From: Tigriopus japonicus
Taxonomy: Eukaryota > Arthropoda > Copepoda > Harpacticoida > Harpacticidae
Direction of reading: 5' to 3'
NCBI GenBank assembly: GCA_010645155.1
Contig: CM021313.1
Span: 2,162,974-2,226,973 of the forward strand
Length of the DNA: 64,000 nucleotides
Below the pieces are notes generated by a model. It had not been told where the DNA came from. It ran no database searches and saw nothing but the letters and a program-made list of their open reading frames with translations. A program made the position numbers and the translations under genes. Shown here piece by piece: positions 52,485 to 64,000 of this stretch (its first letter is position 1; each line of letters begins with the position of its first letter).

Positions 52485-54783
52485 GACCCAAGAAACAAAA
52501 TTGCACTACAATAGCATTTAATTATAACCATTTTCCGACTATTAGGAGTTGTTCAATCATGCCTACAACTTATTTAAAAAAGGAGGACCATGAAAAGATT
52601 AAACAGTTTGTGAGGTTTAATCAAAACCTATTCCTATTTCTATTTCTACCCTTCTCCCAAATATCCATAACCCGGTTCCTCCTTCCACTTTTTCCTATGG
52701 GCAACCTAGGTCCTACTCCAATGTAGTCGCCCCTCCCCCTCCCCAAAAATCCTTTCCTGTAGAGCAAAATTTTGTTAGTAAGCAGGATTTTTTAAGGTTA
52801 GACAGGAAGGTCCAAGAACTGATAGACTTGGTCCATCGGAAGACTTTAAGCCCATAAAAGGGCTCTATTTGAACGTGCATTGTCTGATTTCCAAAAAAGA
52901 CAACACAAAGGTCAAAGTATTGGAGGAGCTAGCCATTGATAGAGAGGTCTCCTTCATTTCTATCACAGAGACTTGGCTTCGTCCAGGAGTTTTAGACGAA
53001 GAAGTAGCAATAGCTGGTTTTAGACAAGTTCGATGTGATAGAGTACGCCCTGATAATCCTATTTTCCCACATGGGGGCGTATGTCTATATGTCAGGAAAG
53101 ACTTACTTCTTAGTCATGTACGAATGTCGAATGGAGAAGTAGAAGTTTTGATTTGTCATATCAAGGCCCTTGATCTTACGGTTGTAACAATGTATCGGCC
53201 ACCTTCTTGTAGCTCTTCTTCATTTCTGTCAGCTCTCCAATTCATTGGAAAGGAGTTAGATCGAGAGGTTTGTTCTCGACTCTTTGTTGTTGGCGACTTC
53301 AATTTTTCGGCTAGCATTGTAGAGTGGGAGGTTAGTCCGGATGGGTACGTTCCCATTTCGAAAACGACATCGCCGTCTTTCGAAAAATTAGAAGAGTTTG
53401 CGATCTTGCGTAATCTCTCTCAACACGTTGGTGTTGCAACCAGAGCAGAGAGTGTTCTGGACTTAGTTTTTTCCAATGACCCTGATCTGATCCAATATGT
53501 CCACGTTGCCCCATGTAGTCTTTCAGATCATCACATTCTTGAGATAGGGTCGACCATTACTCAAAAGCCGGCGAGCTCTAAAGTCAAACCTGCTCAAAAG
53601 GTGGGCGTGGCCAAATTTAAGTTCAAAGATGAACACTGGCCCCTTATTGTTGAAAGATTAGGCGAGTTGGACTTGATTTCCATTCTAAAGCAGGAACCAT
53701 CAATAGATAAAGCTATAAATAAGCTAATTTCACTTTTTGACGAGGTTTGTTTGTCCAGTGGTATTCCAGAAATAGTGGCAAAGGTAGGCCATTGTCTAGA
53801 ATTCCAAAGGTTAGGAAGAAGTTGTTCAAACGGAGTTGTCAGCTTTCGAATAGACTTCGACGTACTTCAAATCCATTTGTTGTAGCCAGCCTCCAAAGCA
53901 AATTGGATGTGGTCCAATCAAAAATTAGGGCCTCCATTGATTCCGATCAGTTAGAGAAGGAAAGTAGAGTGATCCAGGAGGTTAAGACTAATCCAAAGGC
54001 GTTTTTCTCGTTTGCGAATACAAAGAGAAAAATGAAGCATCCTGTAGGACCTTTTGAGGTCGGCGGTAAAACCGTCAATGATAGTGAGGTTATGGCCAGT
54101 ATGCTTGGAGATCAGTTCTCAAGTGTATTTTCAATTCCAAAAAGGGTAGTCCGAGCAGGCCATGACTGTAGCAATGTTTTTGATGAGACTGGCATTGATA
54201 GTCAGGATAATCGACTGGAGGATCTGGTAGTCACAGATCAAGATGCTTTTGAGGCCATCAAGAGCTTAAAGCTCTCGAGTTCTCCTGGACCTGATGGTGT
54301 GACATCTCAGTTTCTGATGAAATGTTCACAGATTCTTGCCCCTGTTTTCTCGTACCTGATGCGTTGCATTTTAGATCAGGGCAAGTTTCCCTCCTCTCTA
54401 AAAGTAGCTCATGTCGTTCCAATTTTTAAGGGCGGAGATAAGTCACTCCCTAGTAATTATAGGCCCATTTCTCTGACCTCCAGCGTTGCAAAGGTTTTTG
54501 AGAAGATTATGAAGTCCAAGCTTGTAGATTATTTGGAAGTCCATGATTTAATTCCTTCTGGACAGCATGGGTTCCGAGCTCATTTTAGTACAGTAACCCA
54601 ATTGGTTGATCATATTGAGCAAATCATTGAAGGGCTCGAAAGTCATGAGTCAGTAGATGTAGTCTATCTTGACTTTGCCAAGGCCTTCGATAAGGTAGAT
54701 CATGGTCTTTTGCTCGATCAACTCAAAGAGTTAGGGGTCCAGGGTAAGGTACTGACTTGGATTGATAGTTTCATAAGCGAAAG
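52485..54783 (+). mobile_element. CR1/L2-like LINE with endonuclease and RT, cut by gap
   Basis: A short ORF1-like stretch (MPTTYLKKEDHEKIKQFVR near 52559) is followed at about 52859 by an apurinic endonuclease domain (LYLNVHCLISK, ITETWLRPG, GGVCLYVRKD, VVGDFNFS, SVLDLVFSN, SLSDHHIL). A -1/+1 frameshift near 53786 separates it from the reverse transcriptase (SSSPGPDGVTSQFLMK, HVVPIFKGGDK, NYRPISLTSSVAKVFEKI, QHGFRAHFST, YLDFAKAFDKVDHGLLLDQL). The sequence then enters the N-run before the YADD motif. The order EN-RT and the RPISL and QHGF blocks fit the CR1/L2 group. The frameshift means this copy is probably inactive, unless it is a sequencing error. Confidence 0.85.
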
Positions 54784-55653
54784 NNNNNNNNNNNNNNNNN
54801 NNNNNNNNNNNNNNNNNNNNNNNNNNNNNNNNNNNNNNNNNNNNNNNNNNNNNNNNNNNNNNNNNNNNNNNNNNNNNNNNNNNNNNNNNNNNNNNNNNNN
54901 NNNNNNNNNNNNNNNNNNNNNNNNNNNNNNNNNNNNNNNNNNNNNNNNNNNNNNNNNNNNNNNNNNNNNNNNNNNNNNNNNNNNNNNNNNNNNNNNNNNN
55001 NNNNNNNNNNNNNNNNNNNNNNNNNNNNNNNNNNNNNNNNNNNNNNNNNNNNNNNNNNNNNNNNNNNNNNNNNNNNNNNNNNNNNNNNNNNNNNNNNNNN
55101 NNNNNNNNNNNNNNNNNNNNNNNNNNNNNNNNNNNNNNNNNNNNNNNNNNNNNNNNNNNNNNNNNNNNNNNNNNNNNNNNNNNNNNNNNNNNNNNNNNNN
55201 NNNNNNNNNNNNNNNNNNNNNNNNNNNNNNNNNNNNNNNNNNNNNNNNNNNNNNNNNNNNNNNNNNNNNNNNNNNNNNNNNNNNNNNNNNNNNNNNNNNN
55301 NNNNNNNNNNNNNNNNNNNNNNNNNNNNNNNNNNNNNNNNNNNNNNNNNNNNNNNNNNNNNNNNNNNNNNNNNNNNNNNNNNNNNNNNNNNNNNNNNNNN
55401 NNNNNNNNNNNNNNNNNNNNNNNNNNNNNNNNNNNNNNNNNNNNNNNNNNNNNNNNNNNNNNNNNNNNNNNNNNNNNNNNNNNNNNNNNNNNNNNNNNNN
55501 NNNNNNNNNNNNNNNNNNNNNNNNNNNNNNNNNNNNNNNNNNNNNNNNNNNNNNNNNNNNNNNNNNNNNNNNNNNNNNNNNNNNNNNNNNNNNNNNNNNN
55601 NNNNNNNNNNNNNNNNNNNNNNNNNNNNNNNNNNNNNNNNNNNNNNNNNNNNN
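54784..55653. other. Assembly gap (870 N)
   Basis: Unknown bases. The gap hides the rest of the LINE reverse transcriptase and its 3' end; a repeat is the usual reason for such a gap. Frames drawn across it have no meaning. Confidence 0.99.
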
Positions 55654-55771
55654 CGTAATAGTATGGTAGAGTGCCGTACTAAAATAGTTGATTCATTTTG
55701 TCCGTTCTTGAATATTCTTTGATGTATCAGTGTTTGGCTTTGCTCTATGTTAGTGTTTTAAAACTTTCAAT

Positions 55772-55895
55772 AGGATTTCTCCCGACAGCTTCAATCCGAT
55801 CCCAACAGGATTCGAACCTATGCCGTCGGGGGAAGCACTTACACTCGACTCTTATAAGAACGCGTTAGTGCGCGCGGCGCTCACTCTGGTTTTCC
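55772..55895 (-). repeat. tRNA-derived SINE, minus strand
   Basis: This is the inverse of the SINE at 1.1-1.3 kb: reverse-complemented B box GGTTCGAATCC at 55808-55818, TTCCCCCGACGGC beside it, the body GGGATCGGATTGAAGCTGTC and GGGAGAAATCC. The A-box region is diverged. No LINE-like tail is attached on its left. Confidence 0.7.
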
Positions 55896-57458
55896 ATGAC
55901 AGAGTATCATTCATGAAGATATTTTGTTAAGGTGTACATTATAAATGTGTTCAAATAGCTATATCAATTAGAGATTTTAACGGTTTTAAAAGATTTAATA
56001 TAGTTATTTGACCTAAAAGCCTTCTCATGATTTGGATAAGGAGGGAAAGGATTGAAACCATACCATAACTTCAATGGTCAATTCACTCATATTCTATGGG
56101 GGAAAATTTTAGTTTGCTTTTTCTTATTCCCAAGACTTAGGTCAACGGTGTGGTACTGCTTTCAGTGGTACCAGAACATTGAAGTTATTAATTTCCGGAA
56201 GAAACCACTCGCGCATGCGTTCATAATCGCTAGACGTCAGTCACTCCGCGCAAAATTTCCTTAGGCTTATGGGCGTTGTGAATTGTCCGACTGTCCGTTC
56301 GTTCGTTCGTTCGATCTTTCGTTCGTTGCCTCAAGACAGAGTCCGTCAATGACACGTGCGTCGTCCGTCATTGAGACGGCCGACCTTGACTGGGGCGAAA
56401 CGAGAAAACGAATTCACAACTCAAGTGCTAACTTCGTGTTCGTTTAACAAACTAAAGATCACGGTCGTTGTCCATTTTCGAAACCAAAATTTAGGCCGAA
56501 TCGAGGAGGGTCTTCTTTTTGTGGTGTCATGCTTGATGAGGACGTGATTGAGTTGGCGAAACCTTGAATATGCCTCATAATTTGAAGGACAAGGGTTTGA
56601 ACACGAGAAACGGGAAAATAACCTTTATACCATAATCCAACAACGAGAAATTATTTGTAATTTTTTACACATGTCCTACCTAGCCTTGCATATGAGCTTA
56701 AGGTTATATGTGAATTTTTTGCTGTTTTTGGAAACCATTTCTTTTCATTTTGTTTCATATTTGTCTTGATTGTAGACTTTGTGACCATCATATCTTGGGA
56801 ATTTAAATAACACCAAGATGTTCGTAAGTATTCTTGCTCCCTTCAAGAAGATTCATGCCTTCTTTCTTCCAACACTGAGGAAAACGAATAAGAGGAAAGA
56901 GTCTCCTTTTCTTTCTTTTTTATGCATCCTAGAATATAACTTTGAATATCACATCATTTTTCGCTACAGTCACAAGACTATCATCATAAGAACGTCTTGA
57001 TTTATGAACTGCGAAATAGTGAACAAAAAGGGTTCTGAATTGAAACTGAAAGCCGAGGATTTTTCCGCTTGAAAGGTTTGAGTTTCTAGATTCTAGAAAG
57101 ATACTAGACAAGATGTCGTAGATCTAAAAACGTCATTTTGAAGCTCTGCTTACCTTCTACCAATTTTTATGAAATTTATCGTAAATGCAATCAAAATGAG
57201 GTTGTTTTACAACATTGATGAAAGAAAGGAAAAGCTGCTCGATTGTATTTTAAGATCTGTCTTAACTTGTACCGTCCGATGTGTCACAAAATTCAAATTT
57301 TGTTGGGTGCAAAAAATCCCTGTTGAACTCTGAAAGAATAATAAGTAACATGCTTTTTGCGGAGCTTCCGGAATTTTAGCAAGATTGCGATTTAGCGCCT
57401 TTCTTTTTTTGGCCCAAAAAATGTTTGCTTTTGCATCTTTTGTTTTTTCGCTTTAAAA
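55896..57458. other. Intergenic
   Basis: A (GTTC)n tract lies at about 56300-56330. No gene, RNA or bounded repeat was identified. Confidence 0.45.
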
Positions 57459-57600
57459 AAGGAACCTAAGTGGCCGCGCACATTAACTCTTTCTTGAATG
57501 GACTAAGTGGAAGTGCTTCCCCAGACGGCGAAGGTTCGAATGCCTAGAATCGAATTCCGTTGTCGGGAGAAATCCCAACAGCTCAATCCGATCCCGTTCC
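57459..57600 (+). repeat. tRNA-derived SINE with an inverted body segment
   Basis: The head GGAACCTAAGTGGCCGCGCA and GTGCTTCCCCAGACGGCG leads to a B box with a one-base insertion (GGTTCGAATGCC, 57533-57544). The body TTGTCGGGAGAAATCCC is then followed by CAGCTCAATCCGATCCC, which is the same body read in the opposite direction. The copy is therefore rearranged or a head-to-tail fusion of two SINE fragments. Confidence 0.65.
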
Positions 57601-58470
57601 AGAAAACCTCAATCCCGAAGATAGCACAGTCACCTATAGTGAAAGAGGTCCCTGGTGTGATTATCCTCCCCAACCTCTCTCAAGGAGACTTTTGGACGTG
57701 AATCCACGCCCAGAAACGGAGAACCATTCCGATACCTAATATGAGATGGCCCATTGGGAAAAATTGGACGATGTGATGGCTGGCTTCGCTGGCCAGGCGA
57801 GGCTCAAACCCCCAACTCTAGCACCTACTATCCAAAAAAAAAGATCTCATTCCGCATTGTGCTTGTTTGTTCAATTCAATTTTGTAAAGGAAGATATTGG
57901 CTGTACGATGTTGTGTGGGGTCTTTTGTAAACCTTCATTATGAACTCATTTCCTAATTAGTCATGGAACTGCACGCATTAAATCCACACATTTTGAACAT
58001 TAGTGTCGTGTTTTAAAAATATAACTTATGCTTTGATTTGCATTTCTTCTATGGAAAAGGAACCGGAGTAACATATTCCTCAATTTGGGAAAAGAAATGG
58101 GACAAGTAATATAATCTATTGCTCCAGGAAAATTAGATCGTACTTTGTGTGAATTTTGGCATATCTAGTGTTTAGAAGACAAAAAGTGGGAACGATCTGC
58201 GACGTTTTTTTGGTAATTTTTCAGAAAGTTCATGGTGTCATGGCTGATTCCTTAAATTTATATAGTCCTTATTTTTTATCGAGTTATCAACAGCACTTAA
58301 GGCGAAAATGCTGTATTTCTCAGAGTAGGAATAACATTAATATTTGGAGTGTGCTGCTTCTAGTTGACAAAAAATACAAGACTTAAAGATTACATGTGAT
58401 TACTTTTTGTGAAATCTCTTCAAGCTCAGAGAAATAGTTGGCTTCGGATGTCAAGTCTCCATCTTGTTTA
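57601..58470. other. Intergenic
   Basis: No coding signature or bounded repeat was seen. Frames of 60-76 codons are without recognisable domains. Confidence 0.45.
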
Positions 58471-58950
58471 CATCGAGCAAGAAGCACGGATATCATGGAG
58501 TGGGAAGTTAGTAATGAGAATTATGGTTTCCAGCAGAAACGAACCATTTGCGTTTTTCTGCAAATGAGACCTGGCTTAAATTGAGAAGAACACGTATTTC
58601 AAATTTCAGCCCAATCGAATGCCGGAGTGAAAAGTTATGCCTTCTCAAACTTATGTACTGAAGAGAGCATAGAATGAAAGCGTTCGCCCTTTTGTGGTAA
58701 AACGCCCTTTTGTGGTAAAACGATTACCACAAAAGGGCTAGTTCATTCATTCTCGGTAGGATTTGCACTGAGCTTTGAGTGAGCATAACTTTTGTCTCCG
58801 ACGTTCGATTGAGCTGAAAATTGAAATACGTATTCTTGTCAGCATATGCAAGGTCTCATTTGCAGAAGAACATAATTGAATTGTTCTAACTGGAAATCAT
58901 TATTCTCATTACTAGCCTCCCACTCCATGATTCCAGTGCTTCTTGCATCG
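58471..58950. mobile_element. Foldback (long palindrome) element, 480 bp
   Basis: Two arms of about 240 bp are inverted copies at roughly 75-80% identity. Outer ends both contain GCAAGAAGCAC and ATCATGGAGTGGGA. Inner blocks include GCAAATGAGACC, ATACGTATTTCAA or its near match, and CCCTTTTGTGGTAA meeting at the centre (about 58715), where the motif is also duplicated in tandem on the left. No target duplication could be fixed. It has no coding capacity. A decayed relative lies at 33.1-33.7 kb. Confidence 0.75.
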
Positions 58951-60770
58951 AGGGAAAGACGTGATTTTTTTTATCGCTCAACCTTACCCTTAAAACACTG
59001 CTGTTTTGTTAATCGTGTAACCTCGATTTTTCCATCCTCACAAAGTTACTACTTGAAAAATTGGCTAAACTTAATCTAAATGGTGCAAATTAGGGACTAA
59101 AAATTGAGAGTAACACGCATCAAATTTACTTGCAAATTTGAACTTAGTTGAAATCATTTGCAGCATCTTATAGAAAGTTGGCGTTTTAAATTCTATCTCA
59201 ATTTCCAATTAGAACTCTCTTCTCCAGAAGAACGACCACGAAAGGTGTTTTACACCAAAAAATCGATTTAAGATCTTCTGCTTCTTCTCGAGTCAGATAA
59301 AAAAAAAGGAGAGCATTAAAAATAAAAGTTGGGTGAAAATATGTGCTTAATTCCGGACGTTTTAAATTTTTTCCCAGTTAGTCTTATGCAGTTTGTCACC
59401 AAGCGTGATGACTTCTGGAAGCTTTGAAATCTTATGAAAAATAACAGTTATTTTATAAGTAAGTTTAATTAAAGAACCTCATTCATGTACAGAGAAGCGA
59501 AACCTTGACACTAGCGATAAAAATTTTGCAACAGCAGAAAGGCGAACTTTGAAACAGCCTAAGTCAAGAGAACATTGCCAAAATACCAACAACATTTATA
59601 TACCAGACCAAAAAGAAATGAAAAAGTGCGAAGCTTGTACTTTCCTTACTTGAATGAAGACCAAACATCAGCTCACAAAAATTCTACCACTACAATATTT
59701 GTTCTTTATCTCCCTGTTGTTTAAAATTATTGGGTTTTGTGTTTGCTTTAAAGCCAAGACTTCTAATGGTGATTTTGAATGTCAGAGAACCACAATGCAG
59801 ATATTTTGTGATGTTTTACATCTTAAAGTAACTCAATAACTATATATAATGAAGCAGCTATAACTGTTGAAAGCAATTTGTTTCCCAAAACCGTTTCAGT
59901 AGATATCAGAAGGGTCCTTATTATTGAGTTAAAGAAAACTTGTTCGAAAATCTTGGACCGGAAATAATCTAAATAATCTATCAGGGATAAAAGTTTCAAA
60001 AAGCAACAAATAATCCAAATAATATTTTCAGGAGGCCCTGTCAGCGCTTCCGTTCTCAACCAAGCAGAAGAGAGCACGCAAAATGAATTGACACTTCTTT
60101 TACAAGAGTTTCTTTAGGTTTAACCAAGGTTTAACTAAAGAGATCTTGCCACCCTGGCATTTCAAATAGCAGTCTCCTGCCCGCTCCTGCCTCCTTCTAA
60201 ACTCTGCCATCCAGCCTCACCCCCTTCAGGACAGGGCTGCCACATTTTGCTACTTGAGCGTCAACCTGATAGTGGGGCTTCCATGTTTTGCAATTCAACA
60301 ATTCCAAAATTCCGATTGCAGCCCAACACAAAACTTATTTAGATGTCATTATCTACAGCCTGCAGTCAAATAATTTTTTGAATGTCCAATGTCGATTTAA
60401 ATTTTACGCATGAGCATTAGGGGGCTCAATTGGTCTTTACTTTTATGGTGGCCCTGAGTTATAGCTGCCCAACAAAAAGAGAAAGAGACGGTGTGTTGAT
60501 TTGATTTGTTGTTGACGGTCGAAATCTGAAAGCAAGCTCGTTGTCGAGGCTCCTTCGAAAACTAGAGAAGCGGTACCTCTCGGTAATTATTCCTCCCTCG
60601 TACGCAAGCAACCCATTCTCAGGGTCTAGGGGGCGTCTGGAATCTGGCACGCCCTCCGACTCGAAACTTTCATCCTCGAGTCCATCGTTTCTCTTTTTCC
60701 GTGGTTTGGTCTCCGATTTTGATCCGGGGGGTTTGAGGGTTAGATCGCGATTCTTCTTGATCCCTTTAAA
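58951..60770. other. Intergenic; 5' flank of PIAS
   Basis: The left part is AT-rich and featureless. From about 60450 base composition rises and may include PIAS 5' UTR; a TAG in frame just upstream of 60771 closes the coding frame. No promoter element was assigned. Confidence 0.45.
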
Positions 60771-62815
60771 ATGCGGGATGGCTCCGAGACGGGGCGTGAC
60801 CCCTGTTCCTCTTCCGAAGACGCCCCCGAGACCCTACAAACCATGATTCAACTCTTTCGCATTCCTGAACTTCAAATGCTTCTAGGTGCCTACATAGCCA
60901 TACTACGAACGAACGAACGCTTGATTTAGAAAAAAGCGCTTCAAACGAAGCTACGGAAAGTAGAAAACAAGGTGATTTTATGCGCCGTGTCTTTGTATGT
61001 TTCAGAGTTTGCGGGTCATCAAAGCTACGGACCCAAGCAGCAGTTGCAAACGCGGGCTTTGGCTCTTCTTCGTTTGGGTTCTCGCCGGGTCAACGCCAAG
61101 ATCCGCGAGATCTATGACCGATCGTTCCTCCCATCGTCCAACGACCCAGACACACCCATGAATCCCAATTATGCGGGCATGGGACACTTTCCCAACATGT
61201 CGGCCGCGGCCGCCATCATGGAGTACTACGGCAACAGCAACGCGCGAAATGCACCCGTGGGTCCATCGCCACCGGCTTTAGGATTGTCCGGACGAAATCC
61301 TTACGCGGGAGGATCGGGAACGGGCTATGCGGCGGCGGCAGCCGTGGCCGCGGCGGCTGCGGCCGCGAATGTGGGTGTGGGGGGCAATTTGTACGGCGCC
61401 AATCCATATCAACCCATTCACCAATCGCGAGCGGCCACCATACCCGTGCATCCGGATGTCAAGTTTGTGCGATTGCCCTTCTTTGATATCGACGCCGAAC
61501 TGTTGCGACCCGCGTCTTTGCTTTGTCCGGGCAGTAATCGCTTCCAAGAGGCTCAGTTTCAGTTTTTCCTCACGCCGTCACAAGCCACGAATATCGCCTC
61601 GAATCGAGACATCTCCCTAGGGAGTCAAGTGGACTATCTGTATCAAATCCAGCTTAGATTCAGCCAATTGTCATTAGAGGCCGGAAAGGAAGTGTCCGAC
61701 GAATTCCCGCCCAGTATTCACGTTCTGGTGAACAATAAGACCGCTCCTTTACCGAACCCAATCCCGACCAACAAACCCGGGGTCGAGCCTAAAAGGCCCC
61801 CCCGACCTGTCAATATCACTTCGTTGTGCAAATTGAGCCCGATTCTCCCCAACACGATCAATGTCAAATGGGCGGCCGAGTACGGTAAAGGGTGAGTCTC
61901 CTCAAGTTTTCCCTCCATTAGCGACATTTTGTAATCATAGTGGTTTGTTTTTAGATGGGTTGTTGGCGTCTGGCTGGTTATGAAACTCAGCTCTAAGGAT
62001 CTGTTGGATCGCTTACAGAGTAAAGGTATTCGGAAAAAAGAATACACAAGAAAGTTAATCAAGGAGAAGTTAAGTGACGACGATTGTGAAGTGGCCACAA
62101 CATCTCTGAAAGTGTCTCTCACATGTCCATTGGGCAAAATGCGGATGCAGGTATTTTGAGAAGTTTTTTCATACATGCTCGTGAGACATTTCTTAGCCTT
62201 TGGTTCCATGCTTTTAGACGCCGTGCCGACCTTCGACCTGTAGCCATCTGCAATGCTTTGATGCGATGCTTTTCTTGCAAATGAACGAGCGGAAGCCCAC
62301 TTGGAACTGTCCCGTATGCGATTCCAAAGCCCTCTACGATACCCTCATGATTGATGGGTACTTCCTGGAAGTCTTAGAATCTTCAGAGTTGCCCAAAGAC
62401 GAGAATGAAATCATCCTGGAGAGGGTGAGTTACAGGGTCCAGTTTCTCCTAGTTTGAGCCTTTCGCTCTAGCATTCCCAATTTCTTCTCAGGATGGCTCT
62501 TGGAAGCCGGTTCCCAAAGAGGACGACAAACCCAATTCAGGGTCCTCGACCCAATCCAAGGATTCCTCCGCTCCAACCGCCAATGAGAGTGCCGGTTCAA
62601 GCGCTACCCCCAACAAAGACGAAGAGGTCGAGTGCATCCAGTTGTCTGACGATGAGGACTTTACTCCATCGGGTGGTCCTCACCCGCCAAATTCGGATCC
62701 ACCCCTACCTCCGCCCCCTCCATTACCTCCCATGCCTCCTATGCCTCCCGCTCAGCAAGAAGCACCCCCTCCTCCACCTCCGCCCAAAGAGATCGAGTGC
62801 ATCGATCTAGACTGA
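60771..62815 (+). CDS. PIAS: PIAS-family E3 SUMO-protein ligase
   Basis: PIAS proteins move SUMO from UBC9 onto nuclear targets and regulate STAT and chromatin factors. Five exons (60771-60885, 61006-61891, 61955-62150, 62218-62424, 62492-62815) join in phase to 575 residues. They encode a SAP domain (FRIPELQMLL, then QLQTRALALL), an Ala-rich linker (about 147-159), a PINIT domain (about 185-350), an SP-RING (TPCRPSTCSHLQCFDA, MNERKPTWNCPVCD with its Cys/His ligands) and two acidic SUMO-interaction motifs, VECIQLSDDED and the C-terminal IECIDLD. The tail is Pro-rich. The start is the first ATG after an in-frame stop; the inner ATG at 60843 (MIQLFRIPE) is a possible alternative. The exon 1-2 junction gives LLEFAGH where most relatives have LLGFAG. 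Confidence 0.93.
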
Positions 62816-63217
62816 GCGGAGAACGTTTGGAATGAAATAACTTGTACAAGATGTGGGTGGTTTATGGTCCAATAATAGCGAAAATTACGTGCAGTAAACC
62901 TTCCATTTTGTGCATTGGAATTTATTCTTTGGCGGCAAAAATGGTCATTTAGAAGCTTATTGCATTTTTATATTTTAACTTGGGATGAAGCAAACTTAAG
63001 AAGTGAGTTTGCTTCACAAATATTTCTTGAATCACTAAATTTAGATAGTCGAAAGTTCCCCAATGATTTACCCAGAGGTCCAAGATTCTTTTTGCTGGGC
63101 TGATCAAAATACTTTTTGTCGCCGTCTGACGCAAGTCAGATTTGTCATTTGTCAATTGCCATGGCAATCAATGGTGGGTATCGGAAGGAAATCTTCCTAA
63201 CCTTTACTAGAAGGCAG
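62816..63217. other. PIAS 3' flank
   Basis: This should contain the PIAS 3' UTR; no canonical AATAAA stands out. No other feature. Confidence 0.4.
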
Positions 63218-63346
63218 TGTGGCGACACTGCCCACAGAACCGGTTATACCGGTTATATGATCCCGTGTAGTATGCTCTCACCTGTCCTTCCTATATATAC
63301 TTATTTCCGCCATAATAAACTCAGTCTATTTCCATCTCTTGACTCA
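63218..63346 (+). repeat. Possible short solo LTR
   Basis: The stretch begins TGTGGCGACACTGCCC and ends GACTCA (TG...CA). In order it holds a TATATATA box at about 63292 and an AATAAA at about 63314, as an LTR would. The flanks share only AAGG (63211-63214 and 63348-63351), offset from the TG/CA ends, so the boundaries are unsure and the call is tentative. Confidence 0.3.
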
Positions 63347-63351
63347 TAAGG

Positions 63352-64000
63352 TCGGTGAACAATACGTTCACCACAGCAGTAAATGGGTCACAGAAATTAT
63401 GTATAGACGAAGTAGTAATAGACATAACAGAAAAAGTTTTTTTTCTGTTAAAAAAAATAAAAGTAACTATTTCACACAAGATCATATTTGAAAAGCTAAA
63501 GAAAAGATACAATAGCCAAGCGATATTCAGTTTTATCATTAAATTTACATTTTAATCAGCCAAATTTCACTGAAGCAACTTTACGTTGTTTCGAATGGCT
63601 TTTTAGGTTTGGATCGAAAGACCCAAAGACATCTTGGCATTTTTTGGACTCACAATTCAATCATTAACAAATTTACTTTTGTTGCATTACATAAGTTTAG
63701 ATCCAGGGAAAAAGTTGTATACCTAAAAGCTATTAAATATAACACTTTTTGATAAACTTTTTAATCTAAATTTTTAGACCATGTAGTTACTTGTTGAATT
63801 CAAATTAAATAAAAATAGATTCATCAGCAGCTATTTATATCAAAAAACAAATTCCCAAAGATTTTAAATAGCTATTGAATGTGGCAAAAGAAAATAAAAA
63901 ATTCGAGTTTCGAAGATTAAAAAAAAAAGCTCATAAAAATAAATATGATTGATTAAAATGCACCTAAAACAATGTTCTTGGAAAACATTTTTCATAGTTA
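63352..64000. other. AT-rich intergenic DNA to window end
   Basis: Very AT-rich with poly-A and poly-T runs; no gene or repeat could be supported. Confidence 0.5.

Noticed and set aside
53747..55669. 640-residue LINE protein
   Set aside because: Nearly half of the frame is unknown bases; only the part before 54784 can be read.
60779..60846. Alternative PIAS start MAPRRGVTPV
   Set aside because: That ATG is in a different frame that ends at 60846; the in-frame ATG at 60771 reads into the SAP domain.

Overview
This 64-kb window is animal nuclear DNA. It carries multi-exon genes with GT-AG introns of mostly 40-200 bp, several of them metazoan-specific (syntrophin, SIVA, CRMP-like, PIAS). Gene content, compact introns and a dense load of small DNA transposons suggest an arthropod, perhaps a copepod crustacean; that placement is inference. 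A run of N (54784-55653) shows it is a draft scaffold.

Layout: (1) 1-3.8 kb holds tRNA-derived SINEs, a MITE and a mariner remnant. (2) 3.84-12.1 kb is an ATP11-type P4-ATPase lipid flippase (minus), whose 4.6-kb first intron is full of transposon debris. (3) 12.1-17.2 kb has a pogo/Tigger-like element and a LINE 3' end. (4) 17.18-19.35 kb is a flavin-containing monooxygenase (plus) whose last exon is interrupted by a small palindromic element. (5) 19.7-24.05 kb is a transposon cluster: nested hAT elements, a TTAA-flanked element, and a foldback MITE split by a truncated LINE with a long open reverse-transcriptase frame. (6) 24.9-32.5 kb holds DDA1 (minus), Rab7 (plus), a syntrophin (minus) and SIVA (minus). 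(7) 33.98-39.85 kb is RIC1 (minus), resolved into 17 phase-consistent exons. (8) 42.07-43.6 kb is a divergent CRMP/dihydropyrimidinase-like gene (minus), divergent from ORP9/OSBPL9 (44.87-47.68 kb, plus). (9) 47.98-49.94 kb encodes a small secreted basic protein (minus). (10) 50-60 kb is gene-poor: a CR1-like LINE cut by the gap, SINEs and a long foldback element. (11) 60.77-62.8 kb is a PIAS SUMO ligase (plus).

The genes are ordinary cell-biology components with no sign of an operon-like system. Three act in membrane lipid or Golgi/endosome traffic (ATP11, ORP9, RIC1) and Rab7 acts in late endosomes, but their proximity is probably chance. The most unusual material is the non-autonomous DNA transposon population. 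At least nine insertions carry hAT-type 8-bp target duplications, most of them exact or with one mismatch. Two of these are only 28-29 bp long and consist of almost nothing but terminal inverted repeats.
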